Assembly (NCBI RefSeq): GCF_019320115.1
Contig: NC_089593.1
Coordinates: 33,250,536 to 33,314,535 of the forward strand
Reading direction: 5' to 3'
Origin: Miscanthus floridulus
Lineage: Eukaryota; Streptophyta; Magnoliopsida; Poales; Poaceae
DNA: 64,000 bases
Shown here piece after piece: positions 35,299 to 47,426 of the stretch. The notes beneath the pieces are model-generated. The model worked only from the letters and a program-made list of their open reading frames with translations. It made no database searches and was not told the DNA's origin. The stretch's first letter is position 1; every line of letters begins with the position of its first letter. A program made the translations under genes and the position numbers.

Positions 35299-35790
35299 TC
35301 AACGCGTGTGTTGCAATAAGACTGGATTTCTCTCTCCTTCGGGCTGTGTCTGATAAGAAGTTGCCATGTTGTCAAGACCGAACGGAAAAGGACCCATCTT
35401 CTTTAAAGTACTCTGAGTGTACTTCGAGTTGTATTCTTGATAGGTTGATGTCGTGTTCCGGAGCCTTGTCGGAAAAGAACTTGGTTTTCCGAAAGAACTC
35501 GGGTAAGACTCCGTCTCAGAAGCGGAGCCTGAGTTTGAATCGGATGCGTGAAGCCACGGAATCTGAGTTGGATCAGATATCACGAGCTGCGTGAATCTTC
35601 TAGCGATTTGATCTGTCGTAGTCGCTGAAATAGAAAGGTTTTCATGGTGATCCGAATCTTCGAGGAGACGGCCTTGAAGCTTGCTGTTGTCGTCCGCCTC
35701 GTAGATCCATGAATCGAAGATGAAGGTTGATCCCGTCGAGAAGATCATATTGTCAAGGTCCGTCGAGCTCTCGGATGCAAATTCGCCGAA
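35299..35790 (-). CDS. Gag-leader ORF fragment of the nested element
   Basis: The minus-strand open frame (open from 35892 in the LTR through the PBS to 35299) encodes a Ser/Thr/Asp-rich acidic protein ('SSTDLDNMIFSTG', 'GRLLEDSDHHENLSISATTT'). It lies directly after the PBS where gag begins, but it has no retrotrans_gag domain or zinc knuckle. It is likely the N-terminal remnant of a gag, perhaps kept for RNA packaging. I cannot name a function. Confidence 0.45.
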   Translation of the reverse strand, partial: FGEFASESSTDLDNMIFSTGSTFIFDSWIYEADDNSKLQGRLLEDSDHHENLSISATTTDQIARRFTQLVISDPTQIPWLHASDSNSGSASETESYPSSFGKPSSFPTRLRNTTSTYQEYNSKYTQSTLKKMGPFPFGLDNMATSYQTQPEGERNPVLLQHTR

Positions 35791-35810
35791 AGCCCCTACC
35801 TGGGGCGCCA
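35791..35810 (-). other. Primer-binding site of the nested non-autonomous element
   Basis: The minus strand reads TGGCGCCCCAGGTAGGGGCT two bases inside the 5' LTR, a TGGCGCC-type primer site widespread in grass gypsy elements. It fixes the minus orientation. Confidence 0.75.
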
Positions 35811-35812
35811 GC

Positions 35813-36255
35813 TGTCGATGTTTTACCACCGATAGCCTGCCACGGGGGTACCCGGGGTAGTATGTTCGGGCTTCGGCGTATGCAGAACTCAACGGTTAAC
35901 GCAAGAGACAGTCGATTTATCCTGGTTCGGGCCCTCGACCGTGATCGAGTAATAGCCCTACGTCCAGTCGGCGTTAGCCTTTGCGTTGGATCGATTGTGA
36001 AGTGTTGTGTTGTCGTACAATTGTTCTCTCACTTCTTCCTCCCAGACCTCTTGTCAATTGTAACCCTACTCCCCGATCTAGGACCCTTGCCCTCCTTTAT
36101 ATAGTCTAGGAGGCAAGAGTCCTAGTCGGTTTACAATGTAGAAGTCCTATTAGGATTACAGGGTAGCACTACTACTAGGATTACATGGGAGGAATCCTAG
36201 TCAAACTAGATCTTCTCTTTTCCTTGCGAGGTACCCCATGGGTCCTGCATCGACA
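35813..36255 (-). repeat. 5' LTR (right copy) of the nested non-autonomous element
   Basis: 443 bases bounded by TGTCGATG and CATCGACA, a perfect 8-base terminal inverted repeat. In minus orientation it carries the promoter ('tatataaagg' near 36106) that would transcribe the interior. Confidence 0.93.
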
Positions 36256-37388
36256 CAAATGTACCTGCTAAACAAGTGGTACATGGCGGCGTGTGAACGG
36301 GGAGAGGCCTTTGTTACTGTTAGAGTTAGAAACCAACATTACTTCCATGGCGATGACGTTATATATGTCGAGTTTGAAGAATTACACCAACTATGCCACC
36401 TGGACTCTCTCGACAAAAGTCTCATTAGCTGCTATTGTCTGTAAGTGTGATTATTTTCTACTATTAAAGTGTGTATATATAAAGCTACATGTATATATAT
36501 ACATTATATATCCTCACACTATATTTTTATATATGCAGATATGAGATGACAGAACTCAGAAAGAGAAAGGATAATGATGTTGGTTTCGTTGATCCAAATG
36601 TCGTATTCAAACACCCTAATCCCCCGCCTCAATGGAAAGCTGAACTCGAGAAAAATCTCATGAGGTTCTTAGTGAACCAACAAAACAAGGACATACTCTT
36701 CCCCTACAACTTCAAGTGAGTGTTAGATAATTAATGTCGATCATATGGACATTTGTTCAATTATTTGCTTACTAGCTAAGCTATCTCCCATATATATACA
36801 TATATGTTGACTCTAGTTAATATCGATCATATTTGTGTATAAAAACACATGCAGCAATCACTGGATATTGATGGTCATCGATATGACCAATAGTCGGTTG
36901 AGAATCTTAGACTCGTTAAGAAAAGAGCAAACAGAGTACCAAGACATGATAGATATTATCCAAGGGTAATATGGTCTCTCTAACAACTATATATACCCCG
37001 ATCTCTTAACTGCAACAATTATTAAAGACCAAATTAATGTTTTATTTTATTGGGCGTAGTGTTTGGAAAAGTTTCATTGAGAATCACCACATGAAACATT
37101 GCAAAGCGCCACTGGATGTAATCGTACACAAAGTAAGTACTATCTACATTTATATATATATAATTCAATTAACACCATGCATGCTTTCAATTCACCGGAT
37201 CTTTTTTCTCGTAAAAGTGGGTTCTGAGGCAAGAACAGGGGAATAACTACAGCGGATACTATGTTTGCGAGTTTATCGTGGCGTACACAAAAAGAACTCC
37301 TGAAGAGATCCTCAAAGTATGTTATATAAATATATTCATATATTCACAATTTCTTTTGTTGCTCATATATATAAGTAATCAAGTGACC

Positions 37389-37502
<114 letters not shown>

Positions 37503-37964
37503 CTTTTCCTTTAACTTTTATTGAAGACTCTATGGTTGAAGGAAAAAGTCTTACGACGTGACCAACTGAAAGCAATTCAAGAGACCATAGCAGGATTTCT
37601 TAATGACCAGGTCCTCAACCCCGCCGGCGAGTTCTACAATGACGTCAACGAAACAAGGAAGCCAAACTAGATGGAGTGATTTTGTTATCCCAAGGATATG
37701 ATAGAATATACAATGCAACCTTTATTTGTAATATATATATATACACACACACACACATACATACATATTATATGTACATAAAATAACGTACAATATATGT
37801 ATATGCATGTAATATATACGTTAGTTTCATACTTTAGTTTGTACAAAATGTTCGAACATTATAAACGTGTAGAATACGTATATTATTAGCAGCGTAGAAT
37901 GAGTATTCGAAAACCAAAACGAATCATCAATTGAAAATAGAAACAAAAAAAAGAAAAAAAGGAA

Positions 37965-38150
37965 ACCTTTAGTCCGGGTTGGTAATACCAACCGGGACTA
38001 AAGGGCCGCCCCACGTGGCCAGGCCGGGAGGCCCTTTAGTCCCGGTTGGTCTTACCAATCGGGACTAAAGGAGGGGACCTTTAGTCCCGATTTCGTACTC
38101 CCGGTTCCAAAACCGGGACTGAAGGTGGTTGAGAATTGGGAGTACAGCCC
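37965..38150. repeat. Right subterminal repeat array of the CACTA element
   Basis: Facing copies of 'cctttagtcccggttgg' and 'ccaaccgggactaaagg' at 37967-38003, 38031-38070 and 38078-38126 mirror the left array, directly inside the right terminus. Confidence 0.9.
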
Positions 38151-38409
38151 GTTTCTCCACTAGTGATGCTTATGTTCTTTTTGTTAATTATATATGGATA
38201 TTCTTTACAGATGCTAATGAAACTCCACTCTCATGGCTTTTCAAATCGTGACTTAAGTCCTCAACCATATGTTGTTTTTACATTTCGTGTGTAACTATAA
38301 AACTATATGTAGCAACAACACTGTTTCAACACATCGATCATGCAATATATATAGCCTCCATACAGGTATCTTGATTGCAAATTTCACATGTAGGGATGTT
38401 TAGGTAATA

Positions 38410-38668
38410 CTCCCTGGATTGCAAATTATAAGTCATTCCAACTTTCTTGGAGAGTCAAAGCTTCTTAAGTTTGACCAAAATTATAGAGAGAATAACAAAG
38501 ATTTATGATGACAAATAGATATACTATGAAAATATAATTAACGAAGAATCTAATGATGCTTATTTGATACCATAAGTGTTATTATTTTATTATATAAATT
38601 TAGTCAAACTTGAAATGTTTTGACTTTCCAAGAAAGTTGGAATGACTTATAATTTGAGATGGAGAAAG
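38410..38668. mobile_element. Stowaway-type MITE in GDSL intron 1
   Basis: Long inverted ends ('ctccctggattgcaaattata' left, complement of 'tataatttgagatggagaaag' right) extend at least 40 bases inward through 'agtcattccaactttcttgg'. The target duplication is TA (38408-38409 and 38669-38670). Size, TA target and ctccct ends are those of the Stowaway (Tc1/mariner) group. Confidence 0.9.
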
Positions 38669-38699
38669 TACTTTGGTACATTTGACTTCACAGATCCAA

Positions 38700-39816
38700 G
38701 ACACAACAAAGTAAAAGAATCACATTTATATTCTCTAATTAATAGAGACGGATACATCTAAGGATCGTATTTGTAAATGGTCAGACAGCCTTCAAACAAA
38801 CGTCTGCCTCACTTAATCATTTTTCAGATGCAAGTATTTTAAGGTGAACACCAAGACTATTAACTGAGGCAAGTGTCCTAAAAAGTTCAGTCACTGTAAA
38901 TTGATTAACAGAGCCGGATAAAAATAACTACTAACAGAGATGGACACTCTAAGGATCCGCCTCTAGAATTTTGATTAAGTATTAATAGAGGCGGACATCT
39001 TAAGAGGCATGCCTCTAGAAATAGTTGTATCAAAAATAATTTATAATTTCCGTATTAAGTTTGATGAAAACAAACATTATATGAAAATTATAGTTCTTGA
39101 TGTGATCTACAACTTTGTAGTTGAGAAGCTTTTCTTTTGAAACTGTTTAAAGTGCTAAAATGTTGTTTTAAGTTCTTAGATGTTAAAATTTAAATTTTTC
39201 AAACAACCTGAAATGTTGACATGGTTTGTAACAAAGCTCTGGTTCTCAATGTAGTCTACAAAATTGTAGTTGAAAAGTTGTTTTTATTTGTAGTTGTTTA
39301 GAGTCTCAAATGTGTTTTACGTTCTTAGATTTTCAAATTAAAATTTTAGATTTTCCAAACAACTTTGAATGCTCACGTGGTTAATATCAAAGTTGTGGTG
39401 GCCGACCTGATCTACAAGTTTGTTGTTGATAAATTTTTTATTTGAAGTTGTTTAGAGTCTCCAATATTTGTTTTAAATTAATATATTTTGAGATTATATT
39501 TTTTAAAATTTTCAAACAATCTTGGATGGAGGCATGTCCTATACTAATGTTTTATGACAAGATTTAAAACTTTGTAGTTGAAACTTTTTTATTTGAGTTT
39601 TTTTAAGTAGCTAAAATATTCATACAAGATTATGAAACGTTGATACAAAATATAGCATCCTATATATACTTACAAAAGATGCAGTGGTAGGGAGGTGTTA
39701 TGTCAGTTGAAGGTTGCAAGTTTGAGTGTTGAGAAGTACATATTTTTTTGTGCGATTTACAAAGGCGGTCGGGTTGTCCGCCTTGCTCGTCGCTGAAAAT
39801 ACTTCCTATAGTAGTG
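38700..39816. mobile_element. Decayed CACTA-type element end in GDSL intron 1
   Basis: The right limit reads 'cctatagtagtg' (39805-39816), the complement of a CACTACTATAGG terminus. Inside are facing 'agaggcgga' and 'tccgcctct' repeats at about 38955-39015 and 'ggcggtcgggttgtccgcc' at 39763-39781. No CACTA left terminus was found, so the left limit is a guess. Confidence 0.5.
39075..39650. repeat. Tandem repeat, period about 150 bases, four degenerate copies
   Basis: A unit containing 'ctacaactttgtagttga(a)aag…tttatttg(a)agttgtttaga' recurs, with the anchor at 39107, 39256, 39412 and about 39565. The copies differ by substitutions and small gaps. The array lies inside the CACTA-like remnant in GDSL intron 1. 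Confidence 0.8.
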
Positions 39817-42142
39817 AAAGATATAAATTATTGCAATATTGATTGCTATTACAACAACGATTAACTTGGATATTTGTGGGTATACATGGTTAGCTCCTAT
39901 ACTGCTATATATACAGTTGCCATGCATGAGCCCATGAGCAATAAACAGGTATAGCAATTCATCAATGTCTATTATATGTACAGCGCGACGTCTGGGGTTC
40001 ATGGAGAGTCCACCGGCTTACCTCTCGTTGACACCGTTAACAAACCTGGACCTATTGAAGTGCCGAGTTGGTGCCAATTAGGCTTCTGGCGGATCCGGCA
40101 TTCTCAACACCACGGTATGCTCATATATATGCTGTTTTTAAGATTGAGATGCTGCTCATAAGCTGTGTATATACATTACACATATTATTGCTTCTCATGA
40201 TGAGTACACAAATATATCCCGATCGATCACCACACTAGCTAATAATTACTGGTAATTAAATTCAATCATATATTGTGTAAAAGTGGACAAGGAGAATTAC
40301 ATTACATATATTTGATAACTTAATTTCATATCTATATATGGCTGCCGGCGAATATGTGTATGCAGGGAAATGGGACACTCACGCTGCAAAAACAGATCAT
40401 GTTGTTCTCCAGAACTAAAGCAAGAATGTGGCGGTGTGGCCGGAAGCTCAACTATATGATATCAAAGTCGTTCTTCCTTATTAGCGCCGGAGGCAATGAC
40501 TTCTCTGCCTTCAGTGAAAGTGGCATGGGCGAAGAAGATGCCCCAGCCTACATGAGTAGCATGGTCTTAACCTATGTCGAGCATATCAACGTACGTACGT
40601 GAGGGACCATATAATCTATGATACAAGTTCATTATTGCACATCAAAAGAATGCAACCAAAAAAAAAAATGTCACAATAGAGTTATTATTTTGGACATTGG
40701 CAAGGTCTATCAAATAATTTGTTACTATTACTTTCTATTAGAACACATTGACAGACTGTAGAATGTTTTTTTTTTTGCGAAACAGACCGTAGAATGATTA
40801 AGAGACTAACTCCGTGGATTACACTTTGAAATGATAAATCTCAATGTAAAGCAAAGTAATTGATGGTCAAAGTTTAGATACGTTTACCACATCCATCTAT
40901 TGCACACTTATAATGTAGCCCGTGACATTATTTCTTACATAGATATCATTACAAAATTTCTTTATCCAGAACAACTCCAAGTATAACTCAATTTTGTTGT
41001 ACAATATATGTGTAGGAAAAAATATAACAGAAGAACACCCCATGAAAAAAGTTTTCATAAAAAGAATGCAACGATGACATGGTAGGTGGCTACATTCTTT
41101 CTAAATAAACCGCCACGCACATACTTCGTGAATGCAGGCGTTGTACAAGTTGGGAGCACGGAGGTTGGGGATCCTAGACGTGCCAGCAATCGGTTGTACT
41201 CCAGGTTCGAGAGTCCCCATGGCCAACGGCGGATGCAACGACGCCGCTAACTCTATGGCACAGAACTTCAACAAACTCCTAAGGCTTGAGGTGGCAACAG
41301 CCGTCGCAACCTCCATGCCCGACACGAAATACTCCATAGCAAGCACCTACAATTTTCTCACTGACTTGATGGACAATCATCTCGTGGCTGGTATGTTCAA
41401 GGCCATCGTTTAATTTGTGCAAAAATCTTATCTTTAGGTTGATTAATTCATCAAGATCAATTGTTTAGTACTAGCTAGTATTTTGTAGTAACAAATGAAC
41501 TGTTCTTAACACAGTTAGCTGTGCATTTCTATGATCATATTCAGGGATCCGGGTGGTCGAGAGGGTATGCTGCGGATCAGGAAAATTGAACGCGGCGGTA
41601 ATGTGCAGCAAGCCAAACACGACTTATTGTTCGGATCGCGATGACTACATGTTCTGGGATATGTTACATCCTACACAGGCTACGTATGAACGAGGGGTGG
41701 TCGCAATCTTCTACGGCCCGCAGGAGTATGCGGATCCCATCAACTTTGCAGGAATAGTCGACATCGCCACAGATATAAATACTACTATGACTCCCAGCGT
41801 CTCTGCCATATAATAAACTTCTATCTCGGCCTGCAACTGCAACGTATCACTAGCACAATACTATGAGCTTTTGGCAGGCATTATTTGAGAAGAAGTAATT
41901 CAGTCGAAATAATGTACGTTGTGTGTATCATCAGTATGATGGCAGCCTCTATCTATATATATGTGGGAAAATAAGGACCAGGTCAACAAGTGTTAATTAG
42001 CTGCATATGCATGGAAAGGAGCTGGAGAATGCGGCAATGTATTTCTTCGCGTCTTATGGACGGTCTTTTACTTCCAGAATTGTGTTTTGAGTCGGTTTTG
42101 TTCTGTAAACTCGTTCATGCGTCATGGTGGAGTTATTGTTGT

Positions 42143-42148
42143 AATAAA
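42143..42148 (+). terminator. Candidate poly(A) signal of the GDSL gene
   Basis: AATAAA lies about 330 bases after the GDSL stop codon, in AT-rich sequence before the next MITE. A shorter UTR ending at another weak signal is possible. Confidence 0.45.
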
Positions 42149-42256
42149 GTGGTCTGATTCCTCTTCTTCGAGGATGAAGCCAGATGTTCTAGTTTTTATA
42201 AGTAGACTCCCTACCCGCTTGCAGCTTGAACTAGTTTGACTTTTGTACTCAACATA

Positions 42257-42517
42257 CTCCCCTCCGATTTTTTACATGTCATATAAGCTTTACCATAAGT
42301 CAAATATTTGTATCTTTAACCATCGATTTTTTTGCAAAAAAATATATAGGTACATGACATAAAATTTATGTTTTTAGATTTAGTATGAGAAATACTTTCA
42401 TAGTATAGAATTCATATGTTATGAAACTGTAAGGGTTTTGTAAAATGAACGGTCAAAGATAGTAATGTTTGACTTAAGGACAAAACTAATATAACATGTA
42501 AAAAAGAATGGAGGAAG
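42257..42517. mobile_element. Second Stowaway-type MITE, downstream of the GDSL gene
   Basis: The left end 'ctcccctccgattttttacat' is mirrored by the right end 'atgtaaaaaagaatggaggaag'. TA target duplications lie at 42255-42256 and 42518-42519. At 261 bases it is the same size class as the copy at 38410. Confidence 0.9.
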
Positions 42518-43063
42518 TATGTGCAAGTAATCCATGTCCATCATTCATCGTTACATATTGTATAACACTTGTTGCATGGTTTTATTTATGGAGTATCATC
42601 TAACAAAACACCTCGTTTCCTGTATTTCCAAATTAGTACAAATATCAATTAACTGAGCGTCATGTTCCAGATACTAGAATAAATAATATCCGATGAATTA
42701 GAGTCAAGAAAACGCTAAATCTGTATGTCACTCGGGTAATTTTTTTGCCTCCTGTCACTCGTCCGATTCCTCTGTCTTCTGATCTCCACCGTCTGTCTTT
42801 CTTTTCTTTTGTTCTGCCCGTCGATCCTGCGCTGTGGCATCGGTGAGTCACGGTGGCGCTGCTCGGGACCACGCACCTACGGTCCATGGGACACAACTAC
42901 AGCAGATGGAGACGCAACTGCAGGTGCATCATGTGCATGTTGCTCCAACTTCCGAGCGTGCAACCATGCGCTCCCACGCCGGTGGAGTGCATGCAGTGGA
43001 GTGCATGCAGTTGTGAAACGAACCAGGATTTCAAAACTTGAAATACCGGCTCTTTTGCCCCTC
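42518..43063. other. Intergenic sequence between GDSL gene and large LTR
   Basis: No supported gene. A perfect 14-base tandem duplication 'gtggagtgcatgca' lies at about 42982-43009. Short overlapping frames at 42809-43150 have no recognisable domain. Confidence 0.4.
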
Positions 43064-43483
43064 TGTGATAGTCCCAGGATGCCTCAGCTATCACGGGCGT
43101 CCACTTTTCAGCTGATTACAAAGTCATACAACAACATAGTACAAAAATAGGAGTAAAACTAACCTAATTACAAGATCTCTAGGCTATGATCAAACAAAAC
43201 ACCGAGGCTCTACTTGTAGCAGCGAAGCTTGGCGAATCTCCAATCCACGGGCATCCTTGAGAGTAGACCGTAAACCAACTACTAATCTCAACATCTCACA
43301 CCGCCAGATGTGTGTAGGCCATGGTCAGCACCGATGAGTTTTAGTGGAAAAAGAAAATAAAGGAGCCTGGCGATCCTAATAGTTTGGTTGTAGTTTGTAT
43401 CCTTAGCGCATGCAGAAGCGTCATAGTAAGTAATATAAATCTTCTCTAAAACCCAACCCATACACTCATTCCCACCATCTGCT

Positions 43484-43548
43484 CATCATCACATCTCACC
43501 ACTCATCCTCACATCTCACCACTCATCATCACATCTCACAACACCCTC
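43484..43548. repeat. 22-base tandem repeat, three copies
   Basis: Units of 'ctcatcatcacatctcacca' recur three times with single-base variation. Inside the long LTR-like region. Confidence 0.8.
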
Positions 43549-44837
43549 ATTCTCTCAGTCTAGTCGACGAGGCGGCCTCCACGCGCCCCTCGTCTAATCG
43601 GCCTCAAGCCATACCTTAGCTTCAGGGGGAGAAAAGCAAAGCATAAGAGAAGACTAGCGGGATGAAACAGTTCACAGGAATGATCATGACCGAGATCGCG
43701 GCTATACGTATAGTTTTAACTCTATAGAGTGTGTACACTTGTACCCAACAGGATCACCATCATCGACCGTGGCCGCGGTCTAGGCAAACACCGCTCAAGA
43801 ACTAGCACATTCCTCACCAGTCTGCCCTCGAGTGGAGTATCCTACGGCATGACGTATACACTTGGGATCGTGATTAGGGTAGCCGAAAAACCCGACGGCA
43901 TCCTTTTCACCGTGCTCCTAGGGGATACCCCCGTGCACCTCTCCTCCCATAGAACTGGCTTAGTCCGCACTAACTCAACAGAACGGGCCCTGCCCATTCA
44001 GGGCATGTGGCATGCACGTTTAACATAGTCCCGTGTCCCAGGCATCAACCCACGAAGGTCCTTAATTGGCCAGAGCAAGCACCTTCCACCAATACCACGT
44101 GGCCCACCTCTCACGGGTAGCCACCACCACACGCCTATCACATCATATCCATCAGAACCAAATTCGAGGCACTCCACTCACCAAGTGCACCCCTCCAGGG
44201 TAAATCCTCTCACTCCGATCGGTATCACCAAAGATACAGATCAAGGCAAGGAATATCTCCAGAACTCCTCAATCAACACCACCCACACGGGATTTAACGC
44301 TCCCATCGCACCAACCTACCATCTACCTCATGGGGAAGCCTCACGGCAAACCCCGATCCACCAATCAAATCACCAACCAACCATGACATCACATAACAAG
44401 GCATATATGTAATTATGATGGAAAGTAAGTGCAAGCAAGCAGGTAGGCAATATATAAGTGCGAGTGCGAAGCTGGGTAATCAGGGTGAAGGAGTTTTCAA
44501 TCAAGGCTTAGGCAATAGCATGCATCACATATACTAGCAAATGAGTAAAGTAAAGCACTAACATTTCTACTTGCAATGCCTAATAGGTTTCTCTAAGATA
44601 AGGTGCTGCCATGACACCTGCGATGTCGAGGAAGTAGTGGTACGCATCTCCAGAAGTCGGGGTCATCCACCATCGATATCCATCATCTCCAGGTGTGTCG
44701 CCGGATCCATCCGAGCTCGGGTCGTCGCTACGCAAAGAAAAGCCGAGAACGACCACCAACAAGAACCAATAAAAATGTGACAAAAACCTAACTCACTAGA
44801 CTCAAGGACTGCACTAGGAGGTAGGGTAGGATTTTAG

Positions 44838-44867
44838 AAAAATTATGAAACTTGTTTCATAATTTTT
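44838..44867. repeat. Perfect 14-bp stem-loop
   Basis: aaaaattatgaaac, loop tt, then gtttcataattttt: a perfect inverted repeat in the long LTR-like region. It could act in LTR transcript processing, but this is unproven. Confidence 0.85.
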
Positions 44868-45611
44868 CGAACTAGGATGAATTTATGGTGAATTTACAAA
44901 GGTGGGAAAGGGAAACTAAAAACAGATGAAGGAGAAAGGGCATCGATCGGTTGGGCTTCATGTGCAATAGCGTAGGCCCAACAAGGAGAAAGGCGCCTGT
45001 GCCGGTGAAGGGCCGTCTTGGGCCTGGCGCTGCCAACCGACCCAGAGAGGAAGATGAGAGGGAAAGGGGAGAGGGGTAGCGCTAGGTTAGGAACCATGAT
45101 GGGCCTGGCGGGCTTAATCGCTGCTTCCGACCCAACAACAAGAGAAGGCAGAGAGGGACGGGGCGCCCTCCAGGTGCTCGATAGGAGGCCGTTGGTGCTC
45201 GACGGCGGTCTTGCCATGGCAAGCATGAGCTCACGTGCTCCTGCAGCGAGGTGGTCTCCAACGTGCTGTATGAGGGAAGACAAGGGAAGGGAGGCCTCGG
45301 CTAGCTAAAACGGAGCAAAAGGGCACGACTCCACTCTGGGGTTCCGATGGCGGCAAGGATGGTTGGCGGCGCTCCAGTCGCGGTGCTTCGTGACTATGGC
45401 GGAAACGGGCTCCATCCGGTGGCGGACTCCAGGTCAAGGGAAAGGTTGGGGCTTTTGGCTACAGACAAGGTTCGTGCATATGCGTGGTGGTAGTGAGGCC
45501 TCGACGGTGCAGCGCCTGGTGCCGTGGCCAGGGTGAAGCGCGCGGCGGCAAGGTCATGGCGACCACAGGTGGCATGGCGCCGCCTTGACACGTGAGCCGG
45601 TGCCGTGTCAA

Positions 45612-45825
45612 GGAGGTGTGCCTCCAGCGGCGGATCCAGGAATAATTTTAGGGGCGGTTGAACAACACATATCTTCGACTGCTGCTCGATCTTAAATCTC
45701 AGCCCCACCTACACTATAGAACTTTGCCTAAAAATTCATGGGGGCTCCACAGGGGTTCCACTGCTGCGGTATGGGTAGGGGGGGCACGAGCCCCCCCACC
45801 CCACCGTTGGATCCGCCCCTATGTG
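45612..45825. mobile_element. Small DNA transposon with 'ggcggatcca' ends
   Basis: The left end 'gcggcggatccagga' and right end 'gttggatccgcccct' are inverted around about 190 bases, including a G/C homopolymer-rich middle ('gggtagggggggcacgagcccccccacc'). This end type is common in grass MITEs. It sits inside the long LTR-like region. Confidence 0.65.
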
Positions 45826-45829
45826 CCTC

Positions 45830-47426
45830 GGTGTGCAAGACCTGGTGACCATGCATGAGTGCGTGCTCCTGTGCGTAGCCGCGACCATGGACGGTCCGCA
45901 GTGCCGTGCCCGTGTGGGGTGCGCGTGAGCGTGTGTTTGAAGGTGTCGTGTCCATGCGGCGGCCGTGGGTGGCTTCCAGCATGGCATCGCGCCCCTGCAG
46001 GGTAAACATGCCGGCTCGAAGGCCGGCACAACCATGGACACAGAGAGAAATAGGGAAAGGCGAGGCCTTGGGATATGGATGGCTCACCGATGGGCTTGGC
46101 GCCGGGCGTTTGTGCGGTGCAGGTAGGGGTCAGTGCAGGAAAGGCTGAGGTCGCATCGATGCCATCCGTGCGTGCTCACGGCTCAGCGCCTTGCTTCGGC
46201 TGTTGACGTAGGGTTCCGAGAGGTTGTTCCGGCGGTGCGACTTTGTGGTGCGCCCCGACGTTCCCGTGCGTGGGCACGACAACGCTGGCGTAGACGTGGT
46301 CGAGGCGTGGCTTGGCAGAGATGGGTGCCTGGCGGAGGTTGAGGACGTAGTCACGAGGCAAGTCGAGGCGCTGCAGCTTTGGCTCAAAGGCGAGCATAGA
46401 GGTTAGGCGGTCGGCAAGGAAGAGAAGGTTGAGACTTTGGGCTTCGATGGTCTCACCGATGAAGTCTGGGGTAGCGGGAACAATTTGGGCGATGCGCGGA
46501 CTCTGGTGTGGCGGTACGGTCGTGGACGTGGTCGGCTCAAGGCGAAGGTGTGGTTCTGCTCCTGCTTGCTCGGTGTCGACGCGTTCCCGAGTGAGGTGGC
46601 GTGGCCGGGTGTCATGGTGGCTAGGTGAGACGGCGATCCCGGGCGGTGCGAACGGTCGATGCGATGCGGCTTCCCTGTGACGACCGAGTAGAGCACATGG
46701 CATGGAGGCCGATCTCAGTCCCAAACGACATCAAGGTGGTAAAAGTGGGGGCATTGGCCACCGTGAAGGGCTTACCGGCGGACACGCGGCCTGGCTCGGG
46801 GCTGTGGCGGTGCGGTGGTCGCGGTGGAAGGGAGGTGGGGCTCAGAGTGGCAAGGCAGCTCGACGGGGCTCCGAGGAAGATGATGCGGCCGCAGTAGCTT
46901 CATGGTGTGGGCACGCCCGTCGCCTGGCTCCATGGCGACGAAGGCTCGGTGCAGGGCTAGCTGCAGGCAGAGCTCCGTGATGGTGGCATGGTCGCGCCAT
47001 CGTAGCCTCAGGGCGTCTCGGCCATGGTGGCCTTGGGCTGAGAAGGGAGGCAGAGAGGAAGGGGCTATGGTGGCTGGGAGAGGGAGAGGGCAAGGGAGGC
47101 AACCGGCTTGGGTTCTTATAGCCCGTAGCTAGGGTTTGCCGAGGGGTGGACCGTGCTATGGGCGATGGTTGTCATGGCATCCGTGCAGCGGGGACACACT
47201 GCGTGCATCTGAGCGCCGACTCAGGAAGCTTCGCAAAGGGAGGCAGGTCGCAACACTGGTCCACGCGGTAAAGGGTGCTGTGGGGCGTAGCTTTAGGCGA
47301 GGCCCGTGAAGGCGCGACGTCCGCGATGAGAGACGGAGGGAGCGACGGAAGGCTACGGCTTCGACAAAAAAGAAGGGGACAGGGCAGGTGAAGGAAGAAG
47401 ACGACACTGCAGGGATGGAAAAGCAA
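45830..47426. other. GC-rich stretch with overlapping spurious frames
   Basis: Long frames on both strands overlap almost fully, a sign of GC-rich composition rather than genes. None has a motif I recognise. It resembles the GC-rich inner part of long grass LTRs. Confidence 0.4.

Larger units (their letters stand above)
32854..36255 (-). mobile_element. Non-autonomous LTR retrotransposon (LARD-like), 3.4 kb, nested in the CACTA gene
   Basis: Two LTRs (32854-33293 and 35813-36255) both run TGT(T/C)GAT…CATCGACA and are very similar by eye. The 5-bp target duplication CAAAT flanks the insertion (32849-32853 and 36256-36260). Removing the insert rejoins the host reading frame as Gly-Thr-Gln-Met-Tyr-Leu. 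The PBS next to the right LTR and the purine tract next to the left LTR show minus orientation. The 2.5-kb interior has only a partial gag-leader ORF, with no protease, RT or integrase, so it depends on a partner element. Confidence 0.94.

Noticed and set aside
35727..36104. 125-codon plus-strand ORF
   Set aside because: It crosses the right LTR boundary of the non-autonomous element against its direction; the left LTR gives the same frame at 32870-33019.
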